Origin: an uncultured Clostridia bacterium
GTDB lineage: Bacteria; Bacillota; Clostridia; TANB77; CAG-508
Direction: 5' to 3'
Assembly: GCA_948891265.1 (NCBI GenBank)
Contig: CAQUBD010000013.1
Coordinates: forward strand, 1 to 49,123
DNA length: 49,123 nucleotides
The first letter of the stretch is position 1. The number at the start of each line of letters is the position of its first letter. The notes beneath the pieces were generated by a model. It worked only from the letters and a program-made list of their open reading frames with translations. It ran no database searches and was not told where the DNA came from. This document shows, piece after piece, positions 1 through 7,776 of this stretch. The position numbers and the translations under genes are program-made.

Positions 1-106
1 TTATTGCCTGTTCTATTGTTCCTTGAATATTTAATTTCGTTGGTTGCTTTTGCCATCCATTATATTCTTTTCCATCATATTCTATTGTTAGTTTTATATT
101 TCTCAA
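1..106 (-). CDS. truA: tRNA pseudouridine synthase TruA, 5' part (runs off the window)
   Basis: Minus-strand translation gives an N-terminus reading IEYDGKEYNGWQKQP, the conserved start of TruA, which makes pseudouridine at positions 38-40 of tRNA anticodon arms. The most likely start is TTG at 106-104, six bases after GGAGAG. This start and its ribosome site lie on the phage side of the attL repeat, so the prophage appears to have replaced the first codons of the host gene while keeping the frame. The rest of the gene lies left of position 1. Family assignment is strong although only 35 codons are visible; the exact start is inferred. Confidence 0.8.
   Translation of the reverse strand, partial: MRNIKLTIEYDGKEYNGWQKQPTKLNIQGTIEQAI
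42..85. other. attL: left copy of the attachment repeat inside truA
   Basis: Positions 42-55 match 49069-49082 exactly (14 bp) and 66-85 match 49093-49112 exactly (20 bp), with a few mismatches between. Both copies encode the same TruA segment in the same orientation, as expected for attL/attR made by site-specific integration into a coding sequence with an attP that mimics the gene. The crossover lies in one of the two identical blocks; the sequence alone does not say which. Confidence 0.7.
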
Positions 107-148
107 TTCTTACTCTCCATTCACTTTTATAGATTTATATTTTAAAAT

Positions 149-364
149 TCACTTTTGTGATTTAAATGACTGTACAGCCGTAGTACAGCCACGCGAATTA
201 TTTTTTTCATATTTTTGATTTTCCCAATTGAAAGCATCATTTAAACCTATTCTATATATTTTTATAGTATAGTTGTTTAATACCTTCATTATTATTTTAT
301 CACAAAAATTAAGATTCTTTCCTATTTTATTTAAAATTCTTTGTTTTTTATTATTTTTTCTCAT
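149..364 (-). CDS. Small basic protein of unknown function (71 aa)
   Basis: The ATG at 364 sits behind a good ribosome site (AGGAGGG, about six bases upstream). The product is Lys/Asn-rich with no recognised domain. Its last codons run across the GTACAGCC arm sites, so part of the apparent C-terminus may be a by-product of those repeats. It is the gene nearest attL. It could be a real small phage protein or a chance ORF with a good ribosome site. Confidence 0.4.
   Translation of the reverse strand: MRKNNKKQRILNKIGKNLNFCDKIIMKVLNNYTIKIYRIGLNDAFNWENQKYEKNNSRGCTTAVQSFKSQK
172..208 (+). repeat. Paired integrase arm-type sites, left end
   Basis: Two direct copies of GTACAGCC (172-179 and 183-190) are followed by CGAATTATTTTT. 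The right end carries the same arrangement at 48924-48956. Direct repeat pairs just inside both ends of an integrated element are typical of the arm sites bound by the N-terminal domain of tyrosine integrases. Binding is inferred. Confidence 0.65.
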
Positions 365-516
365 AAATATCCCTCCTATATTTGAATGATATTTAGAGAT
401 ATCTCTTATTCTATTTTACCATATTATGTAATATAAAATAACTATTCTAGGTGTTAGGTATTATCTTCTACTTCCATTGGTATTACTTAATTACAAAATT
501 CGACAAAGTTCGACTT

Positions 517-699
517 TTATTTTAAATCTTTTATTAATTCATCGATATACTCGGATTCTTCGTTTTTTATTGCAATACTGCAATTATCAATATATTTTTC
601 TTTTTCTTCTAGATATAATCTTAATCCATCATAATCTTTTCTTTCCATATACCATTTAACTTTTTTTATAATTTCTGTACATAATTTTAACTCTTCCAT
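517..699 (-). CDS. Small hypothetical protein (60 aa)
   Basis: Predicted helical, acidic/basic mixed protein with no recognised domain. The ATG at 699 is preferred because GGTG lies six bases upstream; in-frame ATG at 705 and TTG at 711 are alternatives. It is transcribed away from the XRE-msl pair, with about 130 bp between the divergent starts. Confidence 0.5.
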   Translation of the reverse strand: MEELKLCTEIIKKVKWYMERKDYDGLRLYLEEKEKYIDNCSIAIKNEESEYIDELIKDLK

Positions 700-833
700 A
701 TACATCACCAATAGAATTATAGCAAAAATAACTTATCCCTGCAATAGTTATAACAAATGTACCTTAAAGTGAAAAGAGTTAAAATATAGATGCGTTCATT
801 ATAAAATAGATGTCAGAAAGGATGGTGAGAAAC

Positions 834-1055
834 TTGATATATGTAAGAATAAAAGAAATACTAAAAGAAGAAAAGAAAAGTAAATATTGGTTTGTAAAAC
901 AAATGGAAGGAGGTTATCAAGCGATCAGTCACTTAATGGATAACGAGACATCTGGTATTCATTTTGAAACATTAGAAAAAGCCTGTAATGTTTTAAATCG
1001 TGAACCTGGAGAAATTTTAGTTTATAGAAGAAAGAAGGAAAAGTCTAGAAAATGA
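834..1055 (+). CDS. XRE-family HTH regulator linked to the DGR accessory gene
   Basis: A compact Cro/C1-type helix-turn-helix protein (73 aa from TTG 834) of the type found in clostridial elements, with the core KYWFVKQMEG...ISHLM...FETLEKACNVLN. The TTG at 834 is chosen because AAGGATGGTGAG ends five bases before it; an in-frame ATG at 810 lacks a ribosome site. The gene overlaps the next one (msl) by four bases (ATGA), so the two are co-translated. It probably controls this two-gene plus-strand operon. The target operator is not visible. Confidence 0.75.
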   Translation: MIYVRIKEILKEEKKSKYWFVKQMEGGYQAISHLMDNETSGIHFETLEKACNVLNREPGEILVYRRKKEKSRK

Positions 1056-1450
1056 GTAAATTAATGAAACAATATAATGAACTAAAAAAAGAAGATGCAT
1101 CTTCCATTTATTTGTTTAGAGTAGGTATTTTCTATAACATTTTAAATGAAGATGCAAAGTTAATCAATGAGAAATTAGGGCTTAAAATAACCGACTTGGG
1201 ACCTTCAATTTTCAAGTGTGGTTTTCCTGTTTCTCAATTAGATAAATATATCATACTACTAAAAAATTTAAAAATAAAGTATAAAGTAATAGATAATTTA
1301 CCTAATTCAAATGTAAATGATTATATGAAAAATATCGAGATAAAAAAGATATTAAATAAAATTGCTGACTTAGATATGAACAATACTACATTTCAGCAAT
1401 CATTTAATATATTATTAGATATAAAAAACAAATTAGAAAAATTACAATAA
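1052..1450 (+). CDS. msl: MutS-domain-I-like (MSL) DGR accessory protein
   Basis: The 132-aa product matches the mismatch-recognition domain I of MutS but has no clamp, ATPase or other MutS domain. YLFRVGIFYNILNEDA corresponds to the MutS FRMGDFYE segment, and the GFPVSQLDKYI stretch to the PyHALDsYi segment. Stand-alone MSL genes with a small HTH partner are a known accessory type in some diversity-generating retroelements, and one lies here 2.4 kb from the reverse transcriptase, on the other strand. Its function is not established; a role in handling the mutagenic heteroduplex is inference. It ends at a bidirectional terminator. Confidence 0.75.
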   Translation: MSKLMKQYNELKKEDASSIYLFRVGIFYNILNEDAKLINEKLGLKITDLGPSIFKCGFPVSQLDKYIILLKNLKIKYKVIDNLPNSNVNDYMKNIEIKKILNKIADLDMNNTTFQQSFNILLDIKNKLEKLQ

Positions 1451-1470
1451 GAGGAGAATTAATCTCCTCT
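1450..1470. terminator. Bidirectional terminator between convergent msl and endolysin genes
   Basis: AGAGGAGA-ATTAA-TCTCCTCT forms a perfect 8-bp stem with a 5-nt loop between two convergent genes. T-rich sequence follows on both strands, so it should stop transcripts from either side. Confidence 0.7.
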
Positions 1471-1473
1471 ATA

Positions 1474-2628
1474 TTATTTTGATTTTTGATTAATTATTTT
1501 TTGAATTGCAGTTGGATCATAACCTGCTGCTTTTAATTTTTGCTTTCTAGTTTCTCCTGTTCCCCAGCCATCATAATTTGGTTTATACATTATATCATCT
1601 GCAATCTCCTCATTTGTTTTTCTATTTGAAGTATTTGTGTTATTAGTAGTATTAGAATTAGATCCATACCCTACTAAATCTTTGGTATATATCCATGAAT
1701 ATAATTCTTTTAATAATACTTTGCCATTTCCAACTTGCATAATTGTATAATTTCTATTTTTATAGCAATTAGGAATTTTTTGACCAGTAGCATAATTAGT
1801 AGCATTTGCTGATAAGGTCACTTTACTTCCAACTGTGATTGAAAGTGCTACATTTGTATTATTATTTTGTGCTTGTGAACTTGCTGAAGAAACAATGCAA
1901 GAATCATTTACCCATCCTATATTACCATTATTAAGTAAATATGGGTTTCTTGCTCCTGGTATAATTCTTGTAATCATTCCACTTTTAACTGCTGGATTTA
2001 ATTTTTTAGTAGATGATGAAGAAGTATAAACACCATTTATTGTAACTATATCTCCTACATTTCTTCCAGTATTATTATTAGATTCATTTACTACAATATT
2101 AGGTGTACCTGTTGCTTGTTCTCCTGTTAATTCTCTATATTCTTCTCTAATCATATTGTAAAATCTTTCTAATCCCATATCTAGAGTTCTATGAGGACAA
2201 TATTTACCACTTCTATTCTGATGTGTTCCTATTGTATGTCTTGCATCTGTTATATTATCTAAATTCCATCCATATTGTTTCATTAAATAAGCTATTCTTT
2301 CTGCAGCATTTCTTTCTGCTTTTTCAAATCTCTCTCCACCAGATTTTGAATAACATATTTCAATTCCTATTGTTTTCATGTTACCAAACCCATGTCCATC
2401 TCCGGAGTGCCAAGCATTTCTATTATGTTCAATTCCTTGTACTGTTCTATAATCGTCTATTGCTTCGTGAAAAGAAACTTGGTTATTATTATTTATCATA
2501 TATGATATTTCACTCATTGCTGAAGCATCATTTGCTGTATTATGAATTGATATTCCTTCTGGTTTCATAGAATATGGACATTTTCTGCCATATTTACTTT
2601 CTGGCATTACTACTTTTGTTACTAACAT
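1474..2628 (-). CDS. Endolysin: N-acetylmuramoyl-L-alanine amidase with SH3-like and CW_7 domains
   Basis: Cleaves the amide bond between MurNAc and the stem peptide to release progeny. Residues 1-165 form an Amidase_2 (PGRP-like) domain with zinc-ligand motifs (SIHNTAND near residue 28; a late GKYCPH). Residues ~185-320 contain two SH3-like cell-wall binding modules separated by Ser/Thr/Asn-rich linkers. The C-terminal ~45 residues (NEEIADDI...KLKAAGYDP) match a CW_7/Cpl-7-type repeat. There is no signal peptide, consistent with a holin-dependent lysin. The start overlaps the stop of the upstream 47-aa gene (TAATG). Confidence 0.92.
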   Translation of the reverse strand: MLVTKVVMPESKYGRKCPYSMKPEGISIHNTANDASAMSEISYMINNNNQVSFHEAIDDYRTVQGIEHNRNAWHSGDGHGFGNMKTIGIEICYSKSGGERFEKAERNAAERIAYLMKQYGWNLDNITDARHTIGTHQNRSGKYCPHRTLDMGLERFYNMIREEYRELTGEQATGTPNIVVNESNNNTGRNVGDIVTINGVYTSSSSTKKLNPAVKSGMITRIIPGARNPYLLNNGNIGWVNDSCIVSSASSQAQNNNTNVALSITVGSKVTLSANATNYATGQKIPNCYKNRNYTIMQVGNGKVLLKELYSWIYTKDLVGYGSNSNTTNNTNTSNRKTNEEIADDIMYKPNYDGWGTGETRKQKLKAAGYDPTAIQKIINQKSK

Positions 2629-2771
2629 TATTCTACACCTCCCTGATAAAATTCATCAGTTTCTTTTACTTCTCCAATTCCTTCTTCTTTTTCATCAACT
2701 TCTGGAAAAGTATTCTCTTGCATATTTAAATTTGCAAGTTCTTGATTGTAATTTACAACTTCTTCTTCCAT
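2628..2771 (-). CDS. Small acidic protein upstream of the endolysin (47 aa)
   Basis: ATG 2771 follows GGAGG and the stop overlaps the endolysin start. The product is very acidic (many Glu), without membrane segments or known domain. It is probably translated coupled to the lysin and is the first gene after the 2799-2831 terminator. Function unknown. Confidence 0.65.
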   Translation of the reverse strand: MEEEVVNYNQELANLNMQENTFPEVDEKEEGIGEVKETDEFYQGGVE

Positions 2772-2798
2772 TTTGAAGACCTCCTTATAAAAAAATTA

Positions 2799-2831
2799 AT
2801 ACTGGAAGATTTTTAATTTTTCTTCCAGTAT
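2799..2831 (-). terminator. Rho-independent terminator inside the lysis cluster
   Basis: ATACTGGAAGA and TCTTCCAGTAT form an 11-bp stem around a T/A loop. On the minus strand the stem is followed by TTAATTTTTTT. It lies between the holin-like genes and the lysin pair, so it may lower lysin expression relative to upstream late genes. A second short dyad (CAAGAA/TTCTTG) lies just before it. Confidence 0.7.
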
Positions 2832-2860
2832 CTTTAAATTACAAGAAATAAATTCTTGTA

Positions 2861-3058
2861 TTATTCTGTTATGTCATTTTTAGTTTTTTCATATTGTGTT
2901 CCAAAATAAAATCCTACTATTATTGAATAAACAGAAATAAACACTTCTGCAGATAAGTATTTACTTAATGCTAAATAGCAAAATACAAATGTTGTTGCTA
3001 TTGATATTATTGATTTTACATCAATTAATTTCGCAATTTTTTCTAAAAACTTTTTCAT
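2861..3058 (-). CDS. Holin-like small membrane protein (65 aa)
   Basis: Contains two hydrophobic segments (about residues 15-32 and 37-53) separated by a short charged turn, and a charged C-terminus (QYEKTKNDITE). Size, membrane topology and position next to an XhlA-like gene and an endolysin suggest a holin that opens the cytoplasmic membrane to the lysin. Family-level similarity is not certain. Confidence 0.6.
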   Translation of the reverse strand: MKKFLEKIAKLIDVKSIISIATTFVFCYLALSKYLSAEVFISVYSIIVGFYFGTQYEKTKNDITE

Positions 3059-3068
3059 ATAGAACCTC

Positions 3069-3362
3069 CTATTTTATTACTAATCCTATAATTGCTCCTA
3101 CAACAGCACCTACTGCAGTTCCAATTATAGTAGTAATGATTTTATCCCAGTTTTTTGCTGGTTTTTCTTCTACTGCTTTTAATCTACTGTTCATATCATT
3201 TACATCTTCCCTAGTTGCTTTTGTTTCCATTGCTATTTCTTTTACCGCAATTGTTAATTCTTTAATTTCTCCTATTTCACTTTCTAAACTGTCTATTCTA
3301 TGATGAGCCGATTTTGCACTTTGATTTGCTTCAATTATCATTTGCATATATTTTTCATCCAT
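3069..3362 (-). CDS. XhlA-like lysis-associated membrane protein
   Basis: A 97-aa protein with an N-terminal coiled coil (residues 1-65) and one C-terminal glycine-rich membrane helix (TIIGTAVGAVVGAIIGLVI). This is the architecture of XhlA/hemolysin-type proteins that act with a holin in PBSX-type phages. Starts at ATG 3362, three bases after the tail assembly gene. Confidence 0.65.
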   Translation of the reverse strand: MDEKYMQMIIEANQSAKSAHHRIDSLESEIGEIKELTIAVKEIAMETKATREDVNDMNSRLKAVEEKPAKNWDKIITTIIGTAVGAVVGAIIGLVIK

Positions 3363-3365
3363 AGA

Positions 3366-3878
3366 TTACTCCTCCTTATCTTTTGTTGGCCATAAAATGT
3401 TATATGGAAATCCCTCTTGTTTTGTAATATCTCTCAATTCTTGTCTATATTTTGCAATTTTCCCATTACATATATCAGAAAACCCTTCAAAGAATTGTTT
3501 TAAACTAGATATTATATTAGTCATAGATAAGTCAGATGGTAGTTTTAGACCTAATCTATCAATGCACATTTCTTTATCTGTTTCAGCAAGTAATTCATTT
3601 CGTTTTGCTCTTACTTCTGCTGCTAACTGGTTATATTCCTCTTTTTTTGCAGTTTCTAACCATTTATCATAGTTATTTTCAATTTGTTCTGATAGATTTT
3701 CTCTAAAATTTACATTCATTTTATACATATCATATGTATATTTTATTGATTTTTCTTCACTATCTAGTTGTGAGGCTTCTACTTCTTGAACATTATCAAA
3801 AAAAAGAACGGTACATTTTCCGTTCTCAATCTCGTTTATTTCAAATTTATTTGGCCTTTTTGAACTTTCTATTTGCAT
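3366..3878 (-). CDS. Tail fibre assembly/chaperone-like protein
   Basis: A 170-aa mostly helical protein whose C-terminus (KYRQELRDITKQEGFPYNILWPTK) matches the end of the phage tail assembly chaperone family encoded beside tail fibres. Its first ~10 codons overlap the 3' end of the reverse transcriptase gene, so the retroelement has been inserted between the fibre gene and its chaperone gene without disrupting either. The role in fibre folding is inferred from family and position. Confidence 0.65.
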   Translation of the reverse strand: MQIESSKRPNKFEINEIENGKCTVLFFDNVQEVEASQLDSEEKSIKYTYDMYKMNVNFRENLSEQIENNYDKWLETAKKEEYNQLAAEVRAKRNELLAETDKEMCIDRLGLKLPSDLSMTNIISSLKQFFEGFSDICNGKIAKYRQELRDITKQEGFPYNILWPTKDKEE

Positions 3879-4902
3879 AACTAACCACTCCTTTTAATTC
3901 ATTTATATTTATATATGGTTTTATATATCTTTGTGTAAAATTATAACTATTGCAATGTTTAAGCCAACCATAATAGCTTATCATTGCCGATGCATCTGTT
4001 AGTGTCGCTTTCTTTTTTTTATAAATTCTTTTTGCTCTTCTTTTTATTCTTAAAAAATTTCCTCTTCTTAATGTTGTATAACCCCTATAAAATCGATATC
4101 CTATAAAGTCCACTGGCCTACTGTCTACTTTAAACAATTGCCAGTTTTCCTTTAACTTAAGTTTTTCTTTTTTTAAATATTCTTCTACCTTTTCTTTTAT
4201 TTTTCTAAGTTCTTTTTTATTTCTATAAAAAAGAATCATGTCATCCATGTATCTTAGATAATAAGGAACTTTTAATTCTTCTTTTATATAATGGTCTAAA
4301 TTTTGTAGATAAAAATTAGCAAACCATTGACTTGTATAATTTCCAATTGGAAGTCCATTTTCGCTACTATCTATAATTTTATCTATTAAATCTAATGTAT
4401 CTCTGTCTTTAATAGTTCTTAGGAATTTTCTTTTCATAATATCTTTGTCTATTGAAGGATAAAATTTTTTTACATCTAGTTTAAGAGCATATTTAGTATT
4501 CTTTCTATCTTTAACTAATATCTTTTTTATATATTTTGCTCCATAATGAATTCCTCGTTCTGGTATAGATGCACATGTATAATCATACAACCCTCTTTCT
4601 ATTATTGGTTGTATTTGTTGCATTAATGCCCAATGAATAATTTGGTCTGGATAAAATTGTGGTTTGTAAATTATTCTTTCTTTTTTTCTTACCCCATCAT
4701 GTATTAACATTTTTATATATGGACTTGGTTTATAGTTTTTGTTTATGAGCATATCATATATTTCATTAACATAGAAATTCATATCATCTAATATTTTTAT
4801 AACACTTTTTCTGTTCTTTTTCCCTTTTGAAGCATTTAGAATAGCTTGTCTTATATTTTCTTTCTTAGTTATTTTTTCGTATATATTTCCTACTCTTTTC
4901 AT
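3847..4902 (-). CDS. DGR reverse transcriptase
   Basis: Copies the template-repeat RNA with adenine-directed errors to make the cDNA that replaces the variable repeat. The 351-aa protein has RT motifs in order: KLDVKKFYPSI (residues 141-151, first catalytic Asp), GLPIGNYTSQWFANFYL (183-199), where the SQ signature is characteristic of DGR reverse transcriptases, and YMDD (218-221, catalytic Asp pair). A basic C-terminal thumb/maturase-like region follows. ATG 4902 is preceded by AGGAG. There is no endonuclease or intron RNA. TR lies just upstream and the target further upstream on the same strand. No Avd gene lies in the cassette; MSL is the only accessory candidate seen. Confidence 0.95.
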   Translation of the reverse strand: MKRVGNIYEKITKKENIRQAILNASKGKKNRKSVIKILDDMNFYVNEIYDMLINKNYKPSPYIKMLIHDGVRKKERIIYKPQFYPDQIIHWALMQQIQPIIERGLYDYTCASIPERGIHYGAKYIKKILVKDRKNTKYALKLDVKKFYPSIDKDIMKRKFLRTIKDRDTLDLIDKIIDSSENGLPIGNYTSQWFANFYLQNLDHYIKEELKVPYYLRYMDDMILFYRNKKELRKIKEKVEEYLKKEKLKLKENWQLFKVDSRPVDFIGYRFYRGYTTLRRGNFLRIKRRAKRIYKKKKATLTDASAMISYYGWLKHCNSYNFTQRYIKPYININELKGVVSYANRKFKKAK

Positions 4903-5035
4903 GTTTTTCTCCTGGTATTCTTATTTTTGTCTATCGGCTTTTCACTTAAAGGAAGCTACTAGGTCAATCCAGTTTCGACATTATTTTTAGCAAGCGCTAT
5001 GGAAAATGATGTGTAATGTAATTCTAAAATAAGTA
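4903..5035 (-). other. Non-coding spacer between TR and the reverse transcriptase gene
   Basis: No ORF with a ribosome site. In DGRs the RNA 3' of TR is part of the template RNA needed for priming, so this 133-nt stretch is probably the 3' portion of the TR transcript; that is inference. Confidence 0.45.
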
Positions 5036-5140
5036 GGCGAGCCCCGTAATTCCAATTCGAATTGCTAGAAGCATTGTTCAAATTCCAAGCAAAAAAGCCA
5101 TCATTCGCACCATTGTTGAAATTACCACCAACGAACGCGA
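5036..5140 (-). repeat. DGR template repeat (TR)
   Basis: Aligns without gaps over 105 bp with the variable repeat at 5291-5395. In coding orientation it reads FVGG-N-F-NN-GA-ND..., rich in AAT/AAC codons. Fourteen of the 16 mismatches with VR are at TR adenines; the two others (T to C, T to A) are adjacent and lie next to the GC-rich 3' end GGGGCTCGCC, shared by both copies. Identity may extend to 5030/5285 with one further A-to-T change counted here. TR itself is not translated. Confidence 0.95.
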
Positions 5141-5240
5141 AAAATCAAAAAGCAATTACAGGATCGCACACATCAAATCCCCTATAGATATTATATATAC
5201 AATTTTTAGATAATTTAACTATTCTAGATTTCAGTTATTT

Positions 5241-5262
5241 ATGGGAGGCTGGCCGCCCCCAT
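5241..5262. other. Hairpin/cruciform downstream of VR
   Basis: ATGGGAGGC-TGGCC-GCCCCCAT pairs over 8 bp with one bulged A and a 5-nt loop. It is GC-rich in an AT-rich genome and has no T tract. It lies 12 bases after the stop of the target gene, in the place where DGR targets carry a cruciform that enhances retrohoming. Confidence 0.65.
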
Positions 5263-5273
5263 ACCCCTGCTTA

Positions 5274-7079
5274 TTACTGGTATTTAAGAAGGCGAGCCCC
5301 GATGTTCCAAGACGAATCGCTAGAAGCAAAGTTCAAATACCAAGCAAAAAAGCCAGCAGCCGCACCATGGTGGAAATAACCACCAACGAACGCGATTCTG
5401 TTTCCACTATTACACCAATATTTATCACACACTCCAGTTCCTGTGCTTCCATTATCTTCAACTGGTAATGCAATTTCTGGATGTTCTTCATCATATCCTA
5501 ACTTACTTGGATAAGTTTCTGTTGTTTCTAAATTTGTATATCCTAATGCTTTATATGGAGCAGTAAATTTATCAGATACATATTGAGTTGGATCATCACA
5601 TATATATGCAACATAATCTTTTATATTAAGTCCATCAATAGCAGTCCACATGTTAGCAAATACATTTTCTATACCTCTATAAATCATAGAATGACATCCA
5701 TCATTATTTAATGTTCCAGATTTCATTCCTAATTCATCACATTGTCCTGATTTTTGACCTATTCCCCATATATGATTAGTAATTGCAATATTAACTGCTG
5801 CACCATCAAAATATACTGCTTTTCCTGTAATACTTCCATTAGAATAATCTTCAATATTGGTAATTGTTCTCTCAGAAGCTACTGCATTATTCCAAGCATC
5901 ACTAGTTCCTATTGATACATTTCTTCCAACATACATATTATTTGAATTTGCAACAATAATTCTGTTAACATTATTTTCAGCAATTAATGCTTGTTGATTA
6001 AACCATTCGGATACACCTCTACCTAGTTTACTTTGAGAATGATAATCAGCATATTCTACTAAATATAATAATTGTAATATAAAATATCTAGTATCCATTT
6101 GACAAAATCCATCTCCAACACCTGTTGCTAATGTTCTAAATGCTGCAATTGTTTTATTGTATGTTGGTATTGTTCCACTATAACTATGTGCTTTTCCATC
6201 TACATCTACACTTATACCATATCTACCTACTGAGAATTCTCTACTATGTTTATATCCTGCTCTATTATAATCAGATATATAAATATATTCGTAGTCTCCT
6301 TTGACTTCTCTTTTATACCAAAATTCTGGTATTCTTGTAAGAACTTCTCCATTAGAACCATCAAATGCAAAACCTGGTTCTCCATAATATGCTGTTATTT
6401 TTTTATTTGTAGTATCATAATTATATGTAATAATATCTGACCATGGATATATATTGTCAAAATCATTTTGAACTTCATCACCATTTTTTGTAGCATTTGC
6501 TACAAGTCCTATATTATCGCATATTCTTTCCCATTTAGATAACACATTATCTACTATTTTCCTTCTAACACCATAATTTTTACCTACAAATTCTCTTGCT
6601 TCACTTATAGCATCGTTTAATTCTTTTTCAGTTACATATATTTGCGTATCATCTAATGTTATTGTAACATTACTAGCATTATCAACTACAACATTTATTT
6701 GTATATGTTTTTCTATTTTTTCTGCAATAGAATTATTTATATATTCTGCTGTGTTGCCAGCATTTGTATATGCATACAATATTTTATTTTTTGTATCTGG
6801 ATCTATTGCAAATAGTCCGATTTCTCTAAAATTAAAAGCATTTGGTGCATCTGTATTCTTAAACATAAAAGATACACTTGCCTGTGTATCTTGTGTTATT
6901 TCTACTTTTGAAATTTCGCATTCTAGCACTTTTGTTGTTAATGCCGTTTTATCTGCAGCATTTCCAGTTAATGCTCCACTACCTATTTCAGCATGGTCAA
7001 ATTTAATTTTTTTACCTTGTAGTGTTTTAGCAGCTAATAAGGCACCTTGTTTTGTTATATAAACTTTTTCAAAGCCCAT
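5274..7079 (-). CDS. Tail fibre / receptor-binding protein diversified by the DGR
   Basis: A 601-aa fibre. Residues ~1-150 resemble the phage tail-collar/fibre N-terminal domain (MGFEKVYITKQGALLAAKT...NAFNFREIGLFA) that attaches to the baseplate. Residues ~230-601 resemble the C-type-lectin/formylglycine-enzyme-like fold of DGR targets, ending in the VR. Differences from TR change residues 568, 570, 571, 574, 575, 581, 584, 588, 590 and 593, while W591 and the GARLL tail are kept. It follows baseplate genes and precedes the TR-RT cassette. The protein probably contacts the host receptor. ATG 7079 follows AGGAGGG. Confidence 0.9.
   Translation of the reverse strand: MGFEKVYITKQGALLAAKTLQGKKIKFDHAEIGSGALTGNAADKTALTTKVLECEISKVEITQDTQASVSFMFKNTDAPNAFNFREIGLFAIDPDTKNKILYAYTNAGNTAEYINNSIAEKIEKHIQINVVVDNASNVTITLDDTQIYVTEKELNDAISEAREFVGKNYGVRRKIVDNVLSKWERICDNIGLVANATKNGDEVQNDFDNIYPWSDIITYNYDTTNKKITAYYGEPGFAFDGSNGEVLTRIPEFWYKREVKGDYEYIYISDYNRAGYKHSREFSVGRYGISVDVDGKAHSYSGTIPTYNKTIAAFRTLATGVGDGFCQMDTRYFILQLLYLVEYADYHSQSKLGRGVSEWFNQQALIAENNVNRIIVANSNNMYVGRNVSIGTSDAWNNAVASERTITNIEDYSNGSITGKAVYFDGAAVNIAITNHIWGIGQKSGQCDELGMKSGTLNNDGCHSMIYRGIENVFANMWTAIDGLNIKDYVAYICDDPTQYVSDKFTAPYKALGYTNLETTETYPSKLGYDEEHPEIALPVEDNGSTGTGVCDKYWCNSGNRIAFVGGYFHHGAAAGFFAWYLNFASSDSSWNIGARLLKYQ
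5291..5395 (-). repeat. DGR variable repeat (VR)
   Basis: Encodes residues 562-597 of the fibre. Relative to TR, substitutions A-to-T, A-to-C and A-to-G all occur, mostly at the first two positions of Asn codons, giving Y, H, H, A, A, Y, F, D and S. The pattern shows past mutagenic homing. The conserved 3' GGGGCTCGCC block is the candidate initiation region. Confidence 0.95.
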
Positions 7080-7092
7080 ATTTTTATCCCTC

Positions 7093-7776
7093 CTAAATTA
7101 TTATATAATCTTGTCTTGAAACTTTTAATCCAGTTTCAGTATTTAAATTTATATTGCTATTTTCTATTATTGCATCATTATTTGGTTGTAAATTCACATA
7201 CTCTTTATTAATAACATTAATACCTATATTATTGTTTTCATTTATTTCTAGATTTTCTATTCTTTCAAATGCTATAGCATTTAAATTTATATAGTCTTGT
7301 CTTGATATTGCTGCACCTATAAATTCATTTATTTTAGTCTCTAGTTGATAATCTAGTTGCATATTTGCTGGAATTTGTTTTACTAAATTTGACTTTAACA
7401 TCTCTGCTGCTTCTGTATATTCTAGGTTAATTGTTATATGTAATTCATATCCGTTTGTTACTAATTTATAATTATCTTCTCCTATTGATTCATTTAATGT
7501 ATTTATTAACCATCTTAATGTATATGGTACTCTGTTATTTATTTTAAACAGTATATTCATTCTTCTTGCTTCTATTGTCTCCGCTTTGTTGGTTATATTA
7601 TATATTTTTTCATATCTTTTTAATCCATATGATCTTGCTGTTTTTACTATTACTTCTCTTAGCATTGTATTTATTGAATATCTCATATTTTCTACTTCTA
7701 TATCTTCAGCATCAAATATTTTGTTAAATTCTAATACATTTTTTAAATATGGTGGCATATATTCAACTAATTTCAT
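7093..7776 (-). CDS. Baseplate protein, XkdU/YmfQ (DUF2313) family
   Basis: A 227-aa protein starting MKLVEYMPPYLKNVLEF, followed by the EARRMNILFKI and LNESIGEDNY segments typical of DUF2313 proteins encoded between the baseplate J protein and the fibre in PBSX-like phages. The C-terminal 70 residues repeat ISRQDYI-N motifs (near residues 160 and 222), perhaps a fibre attachment region. The start overlaps the stop of the upstream gene by four bases. Confidence 0.8.
   Translation of the reverse strand: MKLVEYMPPYLKNVLEFNKIFDAEDIEVENMRYSINTMLREVIVKTARSYGLKRYEKIYNITNKAETIEARRMNILFKINNRVPYTLRWLINTLNESIGEDNYKLVTNGYELHITINLEYTEAAEMLKSNLVKQIPANMQLDYQLETKINEFIGAAISRQDYINLNAIAFERIENLEINENNNIGINVINKEYVNLQPNNDAIIENSNINLNTETGLKVSRQDYIII

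Noticed and set aside
3847..4902. Group II intron or retron reverse transcriptase
   Set aside because: No intron RNA domains or msr/msd; the adjacent TR/VR pair and motif 4 SQ place it with DGRs.
5241..5262. GC-rich hairpin after the fibre gene as a transcription terminator
   Set aside because: No T tract follows on either strand; position fits a DGR cruciform better.
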